From assembly GCA_016712415.1 (NCBI GenBank), contig JADJRC010000009.1:1-40000 (forward strand): a stretch of 40,000 nucleotides of DNA, written 5' to 3'. The notes below the pieces were generated by a model. The model saw only the letters and a program-made list of their open reading frames with translations, was not told the origin of the DNA and searched no databases. Made by a program: the position numbers and the translations under genes. This stretch comes from Lewinellaceae bacterium. GTDB lineage: Bacteria > Bacteroidota > Bacteroidia > Chitinophagales > Saprospiraceae. Each line of letters opens with the position of its first letter. Positions within the stretch are counted from its first letter, which is position 1. Shown here piece by piece: positions 1-10,378 of the stretch.

Positions 1-798
1 CTGTCGCGTCAGACGGGTGGGGTGTGCAACGGGGGCATTCTTTCCCGTACAGACGCTGTCGCGTCAGACGGGTGGGGTGTGCAACGGGGGCATTCTTTCC
101 CGTACAGACGCTGCCGCGTCAGACGGGTGGGGGGTGCAACGGGGGCATTCTTTTCCCGAGCAGACGCTGTCGCGTCAGGGGGGTGGGGGTGTGCAACGGG
201 GGCATTCTTTCCCGTACAGACGCTGTCGCGTCAGACGGGTGGGGGTGTGCAACGGGGCATTCTTTTGCACAGACGCTGTCGCGTCAGGACGGGTGGGGGT
301 GTGCAACGGGGCATTCTTTCCCGTGCAGACGCTGTCGCGTCAGACGGGTGGGGGGTGTGCACCGGGGGCATTCTTTCCCGAGCAGAGCCTGCCGCGTCAG
401 AGGGGGGGGCGGGTGCAACGGGGGAATTCTTTCCCGTGCAGACGCTGTCGCTCGACGGGTGGGGGTGCAACGGGGCATTCTTTCCCGTACAGACGCTGTC
501 GCGTCAGACGGGTGGGGGGTGCAACGGGGGGCATTCTTTCCCGTACAGACGCTGCCGCGTCAGACGGGTGGGGGTGTGCAACGGGGGCATTCTTTCCCGT
601 ACAGACGCTGTCGCGTCAGACGGGTGGGGGTGGCGACGGGGGCATTCTTTCCCGTACAGACGCTGTCGCGTCAGACGGGTGGGTGTGGCGACGGGGGCAT
701 TCTTTCCCGTACAGACGCTGTCGCGTCAGACGGGTGGGGGTGTGCAACGGGGGCATTCTTTCCCGTGCAGACGCTGTCGCGTCAGACGGGTGGGGGTG
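1..798. repeat. Tandem repeat array, 55-bp unit, about 15 copies
   Basis: Direct repeats with a period of 54-57 bp run from the window edge to 798. The unit carries the landmarks CTGTCGCGTCAGACGGGTGG, GTGCAACGGGGGCATTCTTT and CCCGTACAGACG. The landmark GCGTCAG recurs near 5, 60, 115, 171, 226, 281, 336, 391, 500, 555, 612, 667, 722 and 777, with one degraded copy near 446. Units differ mainly by G-run length and single substitutions. Each contains a small hairpin, GACGC-TGTC-GCGTC. All three frames stay open for long stretches because the unit has few stops; I do not regard those ORFs as genes. The array ends at the stop codon of the gamma-glutamyltransferase gene, so it lies directly downstream of that gene. 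It probably extends beyond the left edge. Function unknown. Confidence 0.93.
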
Positions 799-2518
799 TC
801 AAAATCCGGCAGCGTGTCCGTCTTTTCTGCTTTCCGAGGCGCCGAAGTAAACCCTGGAGCCTGCGTCGAAGCGAATGGCCTGATAGCCGCCATAGCTGCC
901 TGGCGTTGCCCATCCCACTCGGTGCCCCATCTGCATCAGCGCGCGGATCGTTTCAAAAGGGTATCCCGTTTTCCAGTGTGATCTGCCCGCCATCGGTCGC
1001 TTTTTCGCCTGTGGGCTCACTGCTGCCCTGGTGGTCGATGCGTGGAGCATCGCCGGCTTCCTGGGCGTTCATGCCAAAATCGATCATATTCATCAGTATC
1101 TCCGTGTGACCCAGCGGCTGAAAACTGCCGCCCATGACGCCGAACGACATCCAGGGTTTGCCGTCTTTAGTTACAAATGCGGGTATGATGGTGTGAAAGG
1201 GCCTTTTATGCGGTGCATAGGTATTGGCCTGTCCGGGTTCGAGGGTAAAGAGTTGGCCGCGGTCCTGTAGCATAAAGCCCAGTCCATCAGGCACCATGCC
1301 TGATCCGAAACCCCGGAAGTTGCTCTGGATGAGCGATACCATGTTGCCCTCGCCGTCGGCAACGGTGAGGTAGATCGTATCTCCGTCTTTGAGGTTGGGG
1401 TTGCCCGCTTCCACGCTGCGGGCCGCCCGGTTGGGATTTATCAGTTTGCGACGCTCGGCGGCATATGTCTTGGATATCAGTTTTTCGACAATACCAGGCT
1501 CCATATAGGCAAGGTCGGCGTAGAACTTTGCCCGATCCTCAAAGGCCAGTTTTTTGGCCTCCACGAACAAGTGAATATGCTCGGGCGATCCAAACGGAAT
1601 TTTTGAAAAATCGAAGCCTTCAAGAATGTTCAGCATTTGCAGGGCACAGATGCCCTGGCCGTTGGGGGGCAGTTCCCACACATCGTAACCGCGGTAATTG
1701 ACCGATGCAGGCTCTACCCACTCCGAGGTGTGTTCAGCAAGGTCGCGGTAGGCCAGAAAGCCGCCGTTTTTTTTTTTCATAAAGGCGTCGATACTCCGGG
1801 CAATATCACCCTTGTAAAAGACATCCCTGCCGCCTTTGGCGATTTTTTCCAGCGTGTTGGCCAGTTGAGGGTTGCGGAATATCTCGCCGCGCTTCGGGGC
1901 TTGCCCGCCGGGCAGGTACACCTCCCGCACGTTGGGGAATTTCCCGTAAGTCGCTTCCACACGTCGCCAGGAAACCGACGCCTCGTCGGCCACCGCGAAG
2001 CCGTCGCGGGCATATCCGATGGCATAAGCGAGGACCTCGTTCACCGGCATGCGGCCAAATCTGCCGTGCAGCGTAAACCAGCCGTCGACACAGCCCGGCA
2101 CGCTTACAGGAAGCGGTCCGAGCGGCGGGATAAAGTCGATGTTGCGGTTTTTGAAAGTATCGAGCGCAAGCGCATAGGGCGACCGGCCCGAAGCGTTCAG
2201 GCCGTACAGTTTCCCCGTTTTAGCGTCGTAAACAATTGCATACAAGTCGCCCCCGATACCGTTGACGTGCGGCTCCACCACGCCGAGCACAGCATTGGCC
2301 GCGATGGCGGCATCTACTGCCGTACCTCCCTTGCGCAATACGTCGAGCGCAACGGCGGTGGCCAGCGGGTGACTGGTACAGGCGATGCCGTGCTGCGCCA
2401 TCACTTCGGATCGGGTAGCAAATGCGCGCCCGAGGGGACGATCCTGGGCGCGGATGATGCTGCTAAAAGGGAGCGAGGAGAAAAGGGTGAGGGCAAGAAG
2501 AATATAGTGGCGTTTCAT
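799..2518 (-). CDS. ggt: Gamma-glutamyltransferase (one apparent frameshift near the 3' end)
   Basis: Periplasmic or secreted Ntn-hydrolase that cleaves gamma-glutamyl bonds, for example in glutathione. A signal peptide spans residues 1-24 and ends SSIIRAQ. The large-subunit signature GGTAVDAAIAANAVLGVVEP lies at about 64-83. The autoprocessing nucleophile is Thr381 in KDGDTIYLTVAD, followed by EGNMVSLIQS and the glycine pair in GVMGGSFQPLGH (about 460-471). The main frame stops at 953 (after LENGIPF). The missing C-terminus (ETIRALMQMGHRVGW, ending KDGHAAGF) continues in another frame to 799. One T too many in the TTTT run at about 954-957 explains the break. The repaired length of about 572 residues fits the family. 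The stop codon touches the 55-bp repeat array. Confidence 0.93.
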
Positions 2519-2651
2519 ATTCGAAAATTTATTTCAAAAATAAAGAATGTCAATATCCCCGCTTCGGTCGTTTTTTACAACATTCGGGGGTAAGGGGAGG
2601 GTTATTCCTGTCCGGACGGGTTACTTTTGCCACAAAATCGGAAAATTGGCC

Positions 2652-4953
2652 ATGAAAATAATACCCGGAGGCATATCTCTCACTTTTCTCGCTTTTCTAT
2701 TCACGTTCAACATCTGCCTGGGCCAAACCCTGCGCGGTACCGTACGCGACGGCGTGGTCGGTGAAGTACTGGTAGGCGCCACGTTGAAACTGTCGGCAGC
2801 ATCAGATACCATTTTGCGCAGCACGGCGACGGATGTTTCGGGCAATTACGTTTTTCAGGACCTTCGTCCGGGCTATTACACCCTTGAAGTCTCATACGGC
2901 GGCTTTCGGCCAATGGCAATCCGGGAGATTAGCATTGCAGGGGGGAAAGAAACCTTGCTGCATATCGCATACAACCAGGACGTCAACCTGCCCTTGCTTA
3001 CTATTGTGAATGCGTCCGGCAACCGCCCCGCACAACCACTGGGTGAGATACCGCTGACACGCGAACAGACGCTCCGCTTTCCGGCAACGTTCTTCGACCC
3101 TGCACGCCTGGCCATGGCTTACCCCGGCGTGGTGAACAACGACGACCAGGCCAACGGCCTGAGCATCCGCGGCAACAGTCCTGCATTTATGCGTTGGCGC
3201 CTGGAGGGTGTCGACATTGTCAACCCCAATCACCTGCCCAACGCGGGCACCCTGAGCGACCGCCCGGTCGCTTCGAGCGGCGGCGTATTGATGTTTTCGG
3301 CCCAAATGCTCGACAATTCGGCGCTTCTGACCGGCAACTTCCCCACCGGATACGGCGATGCGCTGACCGGGATCATGGACATGAACCTGCGCCGCGGCAA
3401 CAACCGCCGCCACGAATTCACCGCCCAGGCGGGCCTTATCGGCTTCGATGTAGCCGCAGAGGGGCCGCTTTGGCGCGACAGAGGCATTTCCTATTCCATC
3501 AATTACCGGTATTCGTTTGTGGGCCTGCTGGGAGAAATGGGCATCAATTTCGGCGATGAAAAATTAACTTTCAGGACTGGCCATGCACCTTTCCGCACCG
3601 GTTGGCCGGAACGGCGAACTATCAGCTTTCGCGCTGTTCGGCAATTCAAAAAATGTTTTTGAACACAAGACCGATTCCAGCGAAATCAAGGCTTTTAAGG
3701 ACCTGTTCGACATCTCTTTCGACTCGTATACGCATATCGCCGGACTGAGCTGGCGGCAGCGTATCGGAAGCAAAACCAGTATGCGGGTGGCTACTGTCGC
3801 ATCGGGGCAGGTCAACAAGCGTACTTCGCAACCCTTCGGGACGGAGTTGGGAGTATATCAATACGACCGATCCGACGAAGATGTGCAGTCGCACGTGCTG
3901 ACCATCTCCCATTTACCCGCCCGACGGCTACGCCTGGAAGGCGGTGCGAGTTATGTTTCCAGAGATTACCAGTACACCATAGACCGGGGCATTGCTACCG
4001 CAGCAGGACTGTATCAGACGGAAAGCGTACAGCCCTGGGCCAGTGCAAAATGGACCACCCCGAACGAACGGACGACATTCAGTGCCGGACTGCACGGCCT
4101 TTGGTGGTTGCAACATGGTTTCAGGGCTGAACCGCGATTTTCCGTGACCCAGCGTTTCGGAAGCCGTCACGCGTTGTCGGCCAGTTGGGGACTGTTTAGT
4201 CAGACACCCTCGTGGTGGCAGGGAGAAGTCCTGCTCGTTGCAGAACACTACGGCCTGCGGTACACCTGGCAGCTGTCGCCGACCTGGACCCTGCGCAGCG
4301 AATTGTTTTCCCAGTACATTGACAACGCGCCGGTAATTCCGTATCAGGATGCCTATATATCGGTTTTGTCCGAGAGCGAGGCGGTGATACCCAATGTTTT
4401 TGAGGTGGCGCAGGGGTCGGACGGCCAGAATTACGGGATCGAACTGGGCGCCGAACGTTTGTTGATGAACGGCTGGTTCTTGCTTGCGAACGCTACGATA
4501 CTGAAGGCCCAAACCGCTCTTAACGGCCTCGACTGGGAAGATTCGCGCTGGGATATCGGCAGGGTAGTCAATCTGACGCTTGGCCGGGAATGGCAAAGAA
4601 TGGACGGCGCGCCAAAGGCCAAATTCTTCGGTATCAGCGGCAGGGCGGTATGGTCGGGCGGCTTTCGGGCAATGCCGGTCGATGCCGTCGCTTCTGCCGA
4701 CGCGGCAACTACCGTGTACAGCGCAGCCAACGGATTCAGCATACAGCAACCCGATTTTTTCCGGCTTGACCTGCGCGTTTACTGGAAACGCAGTCTTGGC
4801 GACCGCCGCAACAGCACTTTTGCCATGGATTTCCAGAACGCGACGATGCAGAAAAATACCGCTTACCGGTATTTCGATCCCTTTACCAAATCTGCTGAAA
4901 CCAAATACCAGCTCGGCCTGATCCCCAATATCAGCTGGCGCCTCGAATTTTAA
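2652..4953 (+). CDS. TonB-dependent receptor-like outer-membrane protein with CarboxypepD_reg domain (frameshifted)
   Basis: The chosen start is ATG 2652, giving a signal peptide (MKIIPGGISLTFLAFLFTFN, cleavage near LGQ). A carboxypeptidase-regulatory-like beta-sandwich follows (TLRGTVRDGVVGEVLVGATL, then NYVFQDLRPGYYTLEV). Next is a plug-like segment (NGLSIRGNSPAFMRWRLEGV, then FPTGYGDALTGIMDMNLRRG), then a beta-barrel ending NISWRLEF with a C-terminal aromatic. The frame breaks at 3560-3580. Restoring one A in the A-run at 3559-3563 and one C near 3577 gives DEKINFQDLAMHLSAPVGR and a continuous product of about 767 residues. Both are homopolymer deletions, so an assembly error is likelier than a dead gene. 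No TonB box or SusD partner is visible, so the substrate is unknown. Confidence 0.85.
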
Positions 4954-4976
4954 TTGCTCATCCAAACAGATCACAC

Positions 4977-6002
4977 ATGACTCCTCGTATTTTATGCCTT
5001 TGCGGACTTCTGGCGTTTCTTTTTTTCGCGTGTAAAAATGACCCCAAACCTGCAACTACGCCCGGCGGGCAACAGATCGATCCGGAACTGTCGGCCCTCA
5101 ATGCCTTGCTTGAAAAAAATCCGGACAACGACTCTCTGCTGTACCTGCGGGCGGAGGTCTACCACAAACTGGAGGGCTACGACGAGGCGCTGAGCGACCT
5201 GTCGCATGCCATGCAACTCGATTCCCTGAAACCGGCATACTACCACCTTATGGCCGACGTATTGCTGGATTATGCCCGCCCCAACGACTCCCGGCGCGCC
5301 ATCAACGTGTTGCTTACGGCAGCGTACAAATTTCCAAACCGCATCCCTACTTTGCTGAAACTGAGCGAATTCCAGTTGATTGTTCAGCAACACAGCGAGG
5401 CCTTGCAAACCCTGGACCGGATACTTCAACGCGACCCGCAAAACGCGGAGGCATTTTTTATGGCAGGACGTGTGGCACTCGACAAAGGCGATACCACGGC
5501 AGCCGTGGCATCCCTCCGGAAATCGGTTAAAATTGACGCCACCAATGGGGATGCCTGGATGTTTTTGGGCCGCATCTTCACCAATCGCAACAACCCCCTG
5601 GCCCTGCAATATTTTGACAATATCCTGCGCCTCGACTCCACCAACCTGGAGGCTCTTGAAATGAAAGGGGTGTTTTACAAACGGACCGGCGCCTTCGACA
5701 AAGCCTTCGACATCTACCGCAACATCATCGTTCGAAATCCGGATTACTCCAATGCCTACTTTGATATGGGCATGATATACATGGAACAAGACTCCTTTTC
5801 AAAGGCCTACGACAATTTCGACCTGGCCATAAAAACCGACCCACTGTTCATCAGGGCGTTTTATTACCGCGGATTGAGTTCTGAATTACAGGGAAATACC
5901 GATGCTGCAGTTGCAGATTACAGGCAGGCAAGCGGCATGGCGCCCGATTTCAGGGAACCAAAAGATGCCCTGGAAAGACTGAAGAAAAAAGCAGGGGAAT
6001 AA
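4977..6002 (+). CDS. TPR-repeat lipoprotein
   Basis: 341 residues. The N-terminus is a lipoprotein signal (CGLLAFLFFAC, lipidated Cys19), so the protein should sit on the periplasmic face of a membrane. From about residue 45 to the end there are seven or so tetratricopeptide repeats, for example NDSLLYLRAEVYHKLEGYDE, AEAFFMAGRVALDKGDTTAA, SNAYFDMGMIYMEQDSFSKA and IRAFYYRGLSSELQGNTDAA. TPR proteins act as protein-binding scaffolds; no catalytic domain is visible. It begins 23 bp after the TonB-type receptor and probably shares its transcript. Specific partner unknown. Confidence 0.88.
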   Translation: MTPRILCLCGLLAFLFFACKNDPKPATTPGGQQIDPELSALNALLEKNPDNDSLLYLRAEVYHKLEGYDEALSDLSHAMQLDSLKPAYYHLMADVLLDYARPNDSRRAINVLLTAAYKFPNRIPTLLKLSEFQLIVQQHSEALQTLDRILQRDPQNAEAFFMAGRVALDKGDTTAAVASLRKSVKIDATNGDAWMFLGRIFTNRNNPLALQYFDNILRLDSTNLEALEMKGVFYKRTGAFDKAFDIYRNIIVRNPDYSNAYFDMGMIYMEQDSFSKAYDNFDLAIKTDPLFIRAFYYRGLSSELQGNTDAAVADYRQASGMAPDFREPKDALERLKKKAGE

Positions 6003-6083
6003 GCCGGTTTTTAAGGTTGCGACCCGGTTTTGACCGGCAGCCAGGAAAAAATAAGAGTGGCGGCACACACAATAATTATTTTT

Positions 6084-6124
6084 CTTAACGTTTTCATAAC
6101 TATATTTTAACTAAAAACGTTAAG
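6084..6124. promoter_or_regulatory. Perfect 11-bp inverted repeat just upstream of a lipoprotein start
   Basis: CTTAACGTTTT (6084-6094) and AAAACGTTAAG (6114-6124) are exact reverse complements separated by 19 AT-rich bases. The right arm ends 3 bp before the ATG at 6128. This position fits an operator or an mRNA hairpin controlling translation of the lipoprotein. There is no T-run typical of a terminator for the upstream TPR gene. The arms are seen; the function is inferred. Confidence 0.5.
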
Positions 6125-6127
6125 GTT

Positions 6128-6994
6128 ATGCAAAAACAATTTGTGCTTCGCTTCATGCCGGTGCTGCTTTTGGGTGTTTTTTCCTGCACCAATATTTACT
6201 TTAAAGACCCTGTGCCGCAGTCTGCACAGACACTTTCCACTGCTCCGGATGCACTTTCGGGCGTTTATGCGTATATCGATGAAGCTGAATCGGAACCTGA
6301 TCCGGTAAAGTCGCTTTTCAAAGACTGTGTACGTATAGAAAAGGTTAATGACACACAGATACTGATCTCCTGGGAGTCGCGCCTGGCCGAAAAGGACATG
6401 CCGAAACTGAAGGAGCAGATGGAGTCACAGCGATCTGCCGGCGCCATAAGCGCCTACACCCTGACCGGCAATTTTCTGCTGTGTACCACTGTTTCGACAG
6501 AAAACGATGGCCGGACAAAGGAGCAGCAGCAGTACGTCGCACTGGAGAAAGAAGGCTCCTGGTATATCGTGTCACAATCGCGCAAACCGGGCATGTTGCT
6601 GGATTTTAAGGCTGCTACATTTGCCGAATTCTCCACCGCCGAAGGCGCCGCTGATGTATTCCCGGAGGCGGATTCCCTCGAAATGGAAACCAGCGCCCTG
6701 AGCGCCCGCGTGAAGCGCGACAGCTACTATTTTAATTTTTTGAAAAAAGACGACCCGGGGTGGAGCCTCTTCTGCCTTGTACCGGATGCTTCCGGCGGCT
6801 GGCTGCTGAAAACCTCCGCTGTTGGAAACCAGCAGAACTTTAAAGACAATCTTACGGCCTACAGGAAAATAACGCCTTTTGAAGCAGTGACCGACTCCAA
6901 ATTCCGCATTGCTCCTACAGATGCCGAACTGGAGCGACTACTGGCCGAAAAAGACCTGTTCCAGACCGCATTCCTGCGCAGGCTGGAGCCATAA
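6128..6994 (+). CDS. Lipoprotein of unknown function
   Basis: 288 residues. A lipoprotein signal peptide (FMPVLLLGVFSC, Cys20) indicates membrane anchoring on the periplasmic side. The mature part is mixed alpha/beta with no family I recognise. It contains repeated segments of the type YVALEKEGSWYIVSQSRKPG and ends with a charged helix (LERLLAEKDLFQTAFLRRLE). It starts directly behind an inverted repeat and is followed 17 bp later by meaB, so co-transcription is possible, though a functional link is not evident. Likely restricted to related Bacteroidota (inference). Confidence 0.8.
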   Translation: MQKQFVLRFMPVLLLGVFSCTNIYFKDPVPQSAQTLSTAPDALSGVYAYIDEAESEPDPVKSLFKDCVRIEKVNDTQILISWESRLAEKDMPKLKEQMESQRSAGAISAYTLTGNFLLCTTVSTENDGRTKEQQQYVALEKEGSWYIVSQSRKPGMLLDFKAATFAEFSTAEGAADVFPEADSLEMETSALSARVKRDSYYFNFLKKDDPGWSLFCLVPDASGGWLLKTSAVGNQQNFKDNLTAYRKITPFEAVTDSKFRIAPTDAELERLLAEKDLFQTAFLRRLEP

Positions 6995-7011
6995 AACCCT
7001 ACCTTAGCGCC

Positions 7012-8007
7012 ATGCGTCAGAACCTTCCGACGGTAGAAGTATTTGTGCAGGGCATCCGCTCGGGCGACCGCGTTTTGCTGGGTAAGGCCATTACCCTGGT
7101 AGAAAGTACGCGCCCGGACCACCAGGCCATGGCTCAGGATATTATCGCGCGGCTGTTGGCCGAATCTCCGGATTCGGTCAACAGCCTTCGTATTGCCGTG
7201 ACCGGCGCACCGGGCGTCGGCAAGAGTACGTTCATCGAAGCGCTCGGCATACACCTGACCAACCGGGGAAAACGGGTGGCGGTATTGGCCATCGACCCGA
7301 CCAGTTCCATCAGTAAAGGCAGCATTCTCGGCGATAAAACGCGTATGGAGCGGCTTTCGACCAGCGAAATGGCCTTTATCCGACCTTCTCCTTCCGGAGC
7401 ATCACTCGGCGGTGTGGCGCGCAAAACACGTGAAACGATCCTGCTCGTCGAGGCCGCAGGTTACGAAACAGTGCTGATCGAAACCGTCGGAGTGGGGCAG
7501 TCCGAGATCGCGGCACACAGCATGACCGACGTATTTCTGCTCCTGCTGTTGCCCGGCGCCGGCGACGAACTGCAGGGAATCAAACGCGGGATTGTTGAAA
7601 TGGCCGACATACTGGCGGTCAATAAAGCCGATGGCGACCGTGTACATCTGGCCGATCAGGCCTGTTCCTACTATCGGAATGCCACACACCTGCTACCACA
7701 AAAGCCAAGCGGATGGGCGCCCAGGGTGCTGACTTGCAGCGCGGAGCAAAACCAGGGCATCGAAACCGTCTGGGATACCATCCTGGACTTCAAACAGGCT
7801 GCAGATGCCAGTGGATTCTTCAAGGCGAACAGGAAAAAACAGGCGGGGTACTGGCTTCAGGAGGCGCTTCAATCGGGGCTCCAAAACGCTTTTTTCAACC
7901 ATAAAGGCGTACAGGATACCCTTGCCGCTCTGGAGCCGGATGTGCTGGCCGGGCGGATGTCGCCCTTCGCCGCAGCAGAACAGGTACTCGCCGTTTTCCT
8001 GAAATAA
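7012..8007 (+). CDS. meaB: Methylmalonyl-CoA mutase-associated GTPase MeaB
   Basis: 331 residues, a G3E/SIMIBI-class GTPase that chaperones the adenosylcobalamin-dependent methylmalonyl-CoA mutase by gating cofactor loading and protecting the enzyme from inactivation. Visible motifs: Walker A GAPGVGKSTFIE (from residue 65), the family signature VAVLAIDPTSSISKGSILGD with DKTRM, switch II ETVGVGQSEIAAHSMTD, and the guanine-specificity NKAD in ILAVNKADGDRV. A C-terminal dimerisation segment follows. The length fits the ArgK/MeaB family. The mutase genes are not in the window. Confidence 0.95.
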   Translation: MRQNLPTVEVFVQGIRSGDRVLLGKAITLVESTRPDHQAMAQDIIARLLAESPDSVNSLRIAVTGAPGVGKSTFIEALGIHLTNRGKRVAVLAIDPTSSISKGSILGDKTRMERLSTSEMAFIRPSPSGASLGGVARKTRETILLVEAAGYETVLIETVGVGQSEIAAHSMTDVFLLLLLPGAGDELQGIKRGIVEMADILAVNKADGDRVHLADQACSYYRNATHLLPQKPSGWAPRVLTCSAEQNQGIETVWDTILDFKQAADASGFFKANRKKQAGYWLQEALQSGLQNAFFNHKGVQDTLAALEPDVLAGRMSPFAAAEQVLAVFLK

Positions 8008-8135
8008 TTTTTCCATATCACTTCAGGTTTTTATTTTTTTATATGGGACATATTTCCCAATTTTATGGCACAAAAAAATCAAACACGCGATTTTTTGAAA
8101 TGTAACGCCATTTAATAACGAAATATCCCCCACCT

Positions 8136-10232
8136 ATGAGCCTCCGCGCAATCCCCTGTTTGCGGGTGTTCATTCCATTTGCGCTCGGCCTCGCATTCGG
8201 CAGCCATGTGGATACACCAATTGCCGGCCTCGGATATGCCCTTTTGTCGGGCGCCGCGATGCTGTGCATACTCGCACTGTTAAAGTATCCTTTTCGATAC
8301 CGCTGGATTTTCGGCGCCTTTTTCCAGGTACTGCTATTTTTGACGGGCTTTTATCACGTCATCCGCCACGACGAGCGCTTACAGGCGGGTCATTTTTCCC
8401 CAGGCATTCAGGATTGTCATTACTGGACCGGGATCGTGTACGATGCCCCGGGAAAGGGCGCACGGATCAAGGTGCCGCTGCGGGTGGAATCGATGGGCGC
8501 CGCTCCCGATGCCATGCAGCCTGCTGCCGGCAATATATTGTTACTGTTCGATATAAGTCCTGCGACACAAAACCTGCGCTATGGCGATCGTATCGGTGTC
8601 CGGGCAACAGTGCGGCCTGCAGAACCGCCCAAAAACCCGCACGCTTTCGATTACAGGCGATACTTACATTTCCAAAATATTCATTTCCAGGCTTTTGCAA
8701 AGTCGGACTCCCTCGTGTTGCTTTCATCCGGACATGGGCATCCGGTATGGCGCGCCGCCTATTCCTGCCGGGAAAAGTTGCTGGCAATGCTGCAACAGCA
8801 TTTCCCTACGCAGGCGGAATATGCCGTTGCCTCTGCCCTGCTGGTAGGGTATAAGGAGGATTTACCCGACGATCTGCGCACGGCATATGCCGAAACCGGG
8901 TCGATGCATGCATTGGCTGTTTCGGGCACACACGTAGGTCTGGTATACGCCGGGCTGTTCTTCCTCCTGAGCAGACTTCGATTGCGCGGGCGCTGGGGCC
9001 GACTGGTACAAAATGCGACCCTGCTTGCAGCCATCTGTGCTTTTGCCTTGCTTACGGGTGCTTCGGCCTCCGTACTCCGGGCAACAGTCATGTTTTCGAC
9101 TTATTTGCTGGGCAAGGCGATGTTCCGTTCCGCTTCGGTCTGGAATGTGCTGGGCGCCTCGGCTTTTGGGCTGTTGCTCTACAATCCCTACTTTTTATTC
9201 GACGCCGGATTTCAACTGTCGTACGCTGCGGTAGCGGGGATGGTATTTTTCTATCCGAGGTTTTACCGTTTGTCGCCGCTACTGCCCGGATGGGCCGATA
9301 AGGCCTGGCAGGCCCTGCTGATCGGCTTTGCGGCACAGATCGGCACCTTGCCGCTTTCGCTCTACTACTTCCACCAGTTCCCGGTCTATTTCTGGCTGGC
9401 GGGATGGGTGGTTGTGTTCGGTGGCGCTGTGTTTATGGCCGGCGGCGCCGTACTGGTGCTGCTCGATTTTTTCCTGCCCGCATTTGCCCACTGGCTGGGC
9501 CTGGGCTTGTACTGGATGCTTTGGGTCATCAATCAACTGATTGTCGGGATACAACACCTGCCCTTCAGTGTGATCGGCGGCATCTGGATTGCGGGCTGGG
9601 CGGCGGTGTTGTTGTATCTTTTTATTGCCTTGCTCGGTGCAACCCTGGCGCAGCGCAAGGCAAAGTGGCTGCTGGGAGCGTTGGGGGTATTGTCTGTTCT
9701 GGGTATTTGCCGGGCGGTACGCGATGTGAGGCAAATGGGCCAGGAGCAGGTTGCCGTGTATTGCGTCACCAGGAACAGCCTCGTCGATTTCATTTACGGG
9801 CAAAATACCCTTGCCCTTTCGGATTCCATCAGCAACAGGCAGGTGATGTTTTCCGCGCAGTCGAACCGGTGGGCGGCGGGTGTGCGCGAAACAGTTTCCA
9901 TACATATTGATACGGATACACTCATCCATCACCCCAAACTGCTCTACGACCCTCCGTTCGTGCAGTTTTCCGACAAAAAAATGGTTTTACTGCACGATAC
10001 ACGGCTAACGACTGTCGCGGGAGTTCCCCCCGTTGCCGTGGATGTGCTCGTACTCTCCCAAAGTCCCCGCCTCACCATTGCCGAATGCCGGGGGCGCTTT
10101 CCATTCGGCATGGTCGTATTCGATGCGTCCAACAGCTGGAAACAGACCACGCGCTGGAAAGCCGAGTGTACGGCAGCGGGTATTCCGTTTTACGATGTCA
10201 GGGAGCAGGGCGCCTGGGTATATGCCAAATGA
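8136..10232 (+). CDS. ComEC/Rec2-family inner-membrane protein
   Basis: 698 residues. The N-terminus has three or four membrane segments (LRVFIPFALGLAFG, YALLSGAAMLCILALL) followed by a DUF4131-like soluble part (residues about 85-190, GDRIGVRATVRPAEPPKNPH). The competence core contains the family hallmark MHALAVSGTHVGLVYAGLFF (about 250-270) and FALLTGASASVLRATVMFST, with many further membrane helices. ComEC forms the channel that passes single-stranded DNA into the cytoplasm during transformation. The C-terminal 170 residues correspond to the beta-lactamase-like portion but lack an obvious HxHxDH metal site, as is common in Bacteroidota homologues. The helix-hairpin-helix gene that follows strengthens a DNA-uptake reading. 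Confidence 0.9.
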   Translation: MSLRAIPCLRVFIPFALGLAFGSHVDTPIAGLGYALLSGAAMLCILALLKYPFRYRWIFGAFFQVLLFLTGFYHVIRHDERLQAGHFSPGIQDCHYWTGIVYDAPGKGARIKVPLRVESMGAAPDAMQPAAGNILLLFDISPATQNLRYGDRIGVRATVRPAEPPKNPHAFDYRRYLHFQNIHFQAFAKSDSLVLLSSGHGHPVWRAAYSCREKLLAMLQQHFPTQAEYAVASALLVGYKEDLPDDLRTAYAETGSMHALAVSGTHVGLVYAGLFFLLSRLRLRGRWGRLVQNATLLAAICAFALLTGASASVLRATVMFSTYLLGKAMFRSASVWNVLGASAFGLLLYNPYFLFDAGFQLSYAAVAGMVFFYPRFYRLSPLLPGWADKAWQALLIGFAAQIGTLPLSLYYFHQFPVYFWLAGWVVVFGGAVFMAGGAVLVLLDFFLPAFAHWLGLGLYWMLWVINQLIVGIQHLPFSVIGGIWIAGWAAVLLYLFIALLGATLAQRKAKWLLGALGVLSVLGICRAVRDVRQMGQEQVAVYCVTRNSLVDFIYGQNTLALSDSISNRQVMFSAQSNRWAAGVRETVSIHIDTDTLIHHPKLLYDPPFVQFSDKKMVLLHDTRLTTVAGVPPVAVDVLVLSQSPRLTIAECRGRFPFGMVVFDASNSWKQTTRWKAECTAAGIPFYDVREQGAWVYAK

Positions 10233-10378
10233 CGCAATGCATGGCTTTTAGATTATTATATTCAAAGTAAATTGGTTTGCGAAAACAAACTCCGACAACA
10301 CATTGATTTTCAACACACTGGAATTCTATGAATTCTTACATTCTGCGAATTCTGGTCCAAAACCTTAATCCACAGCAT

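Noticed and set aside
1..1109. Long plus-strand ORFs of 277, 319 and 361 codons through the 55-bp array
   Set aside because: They are periodic translations of the repeat in all three frames, with no start context, and they run antisense into ggt.
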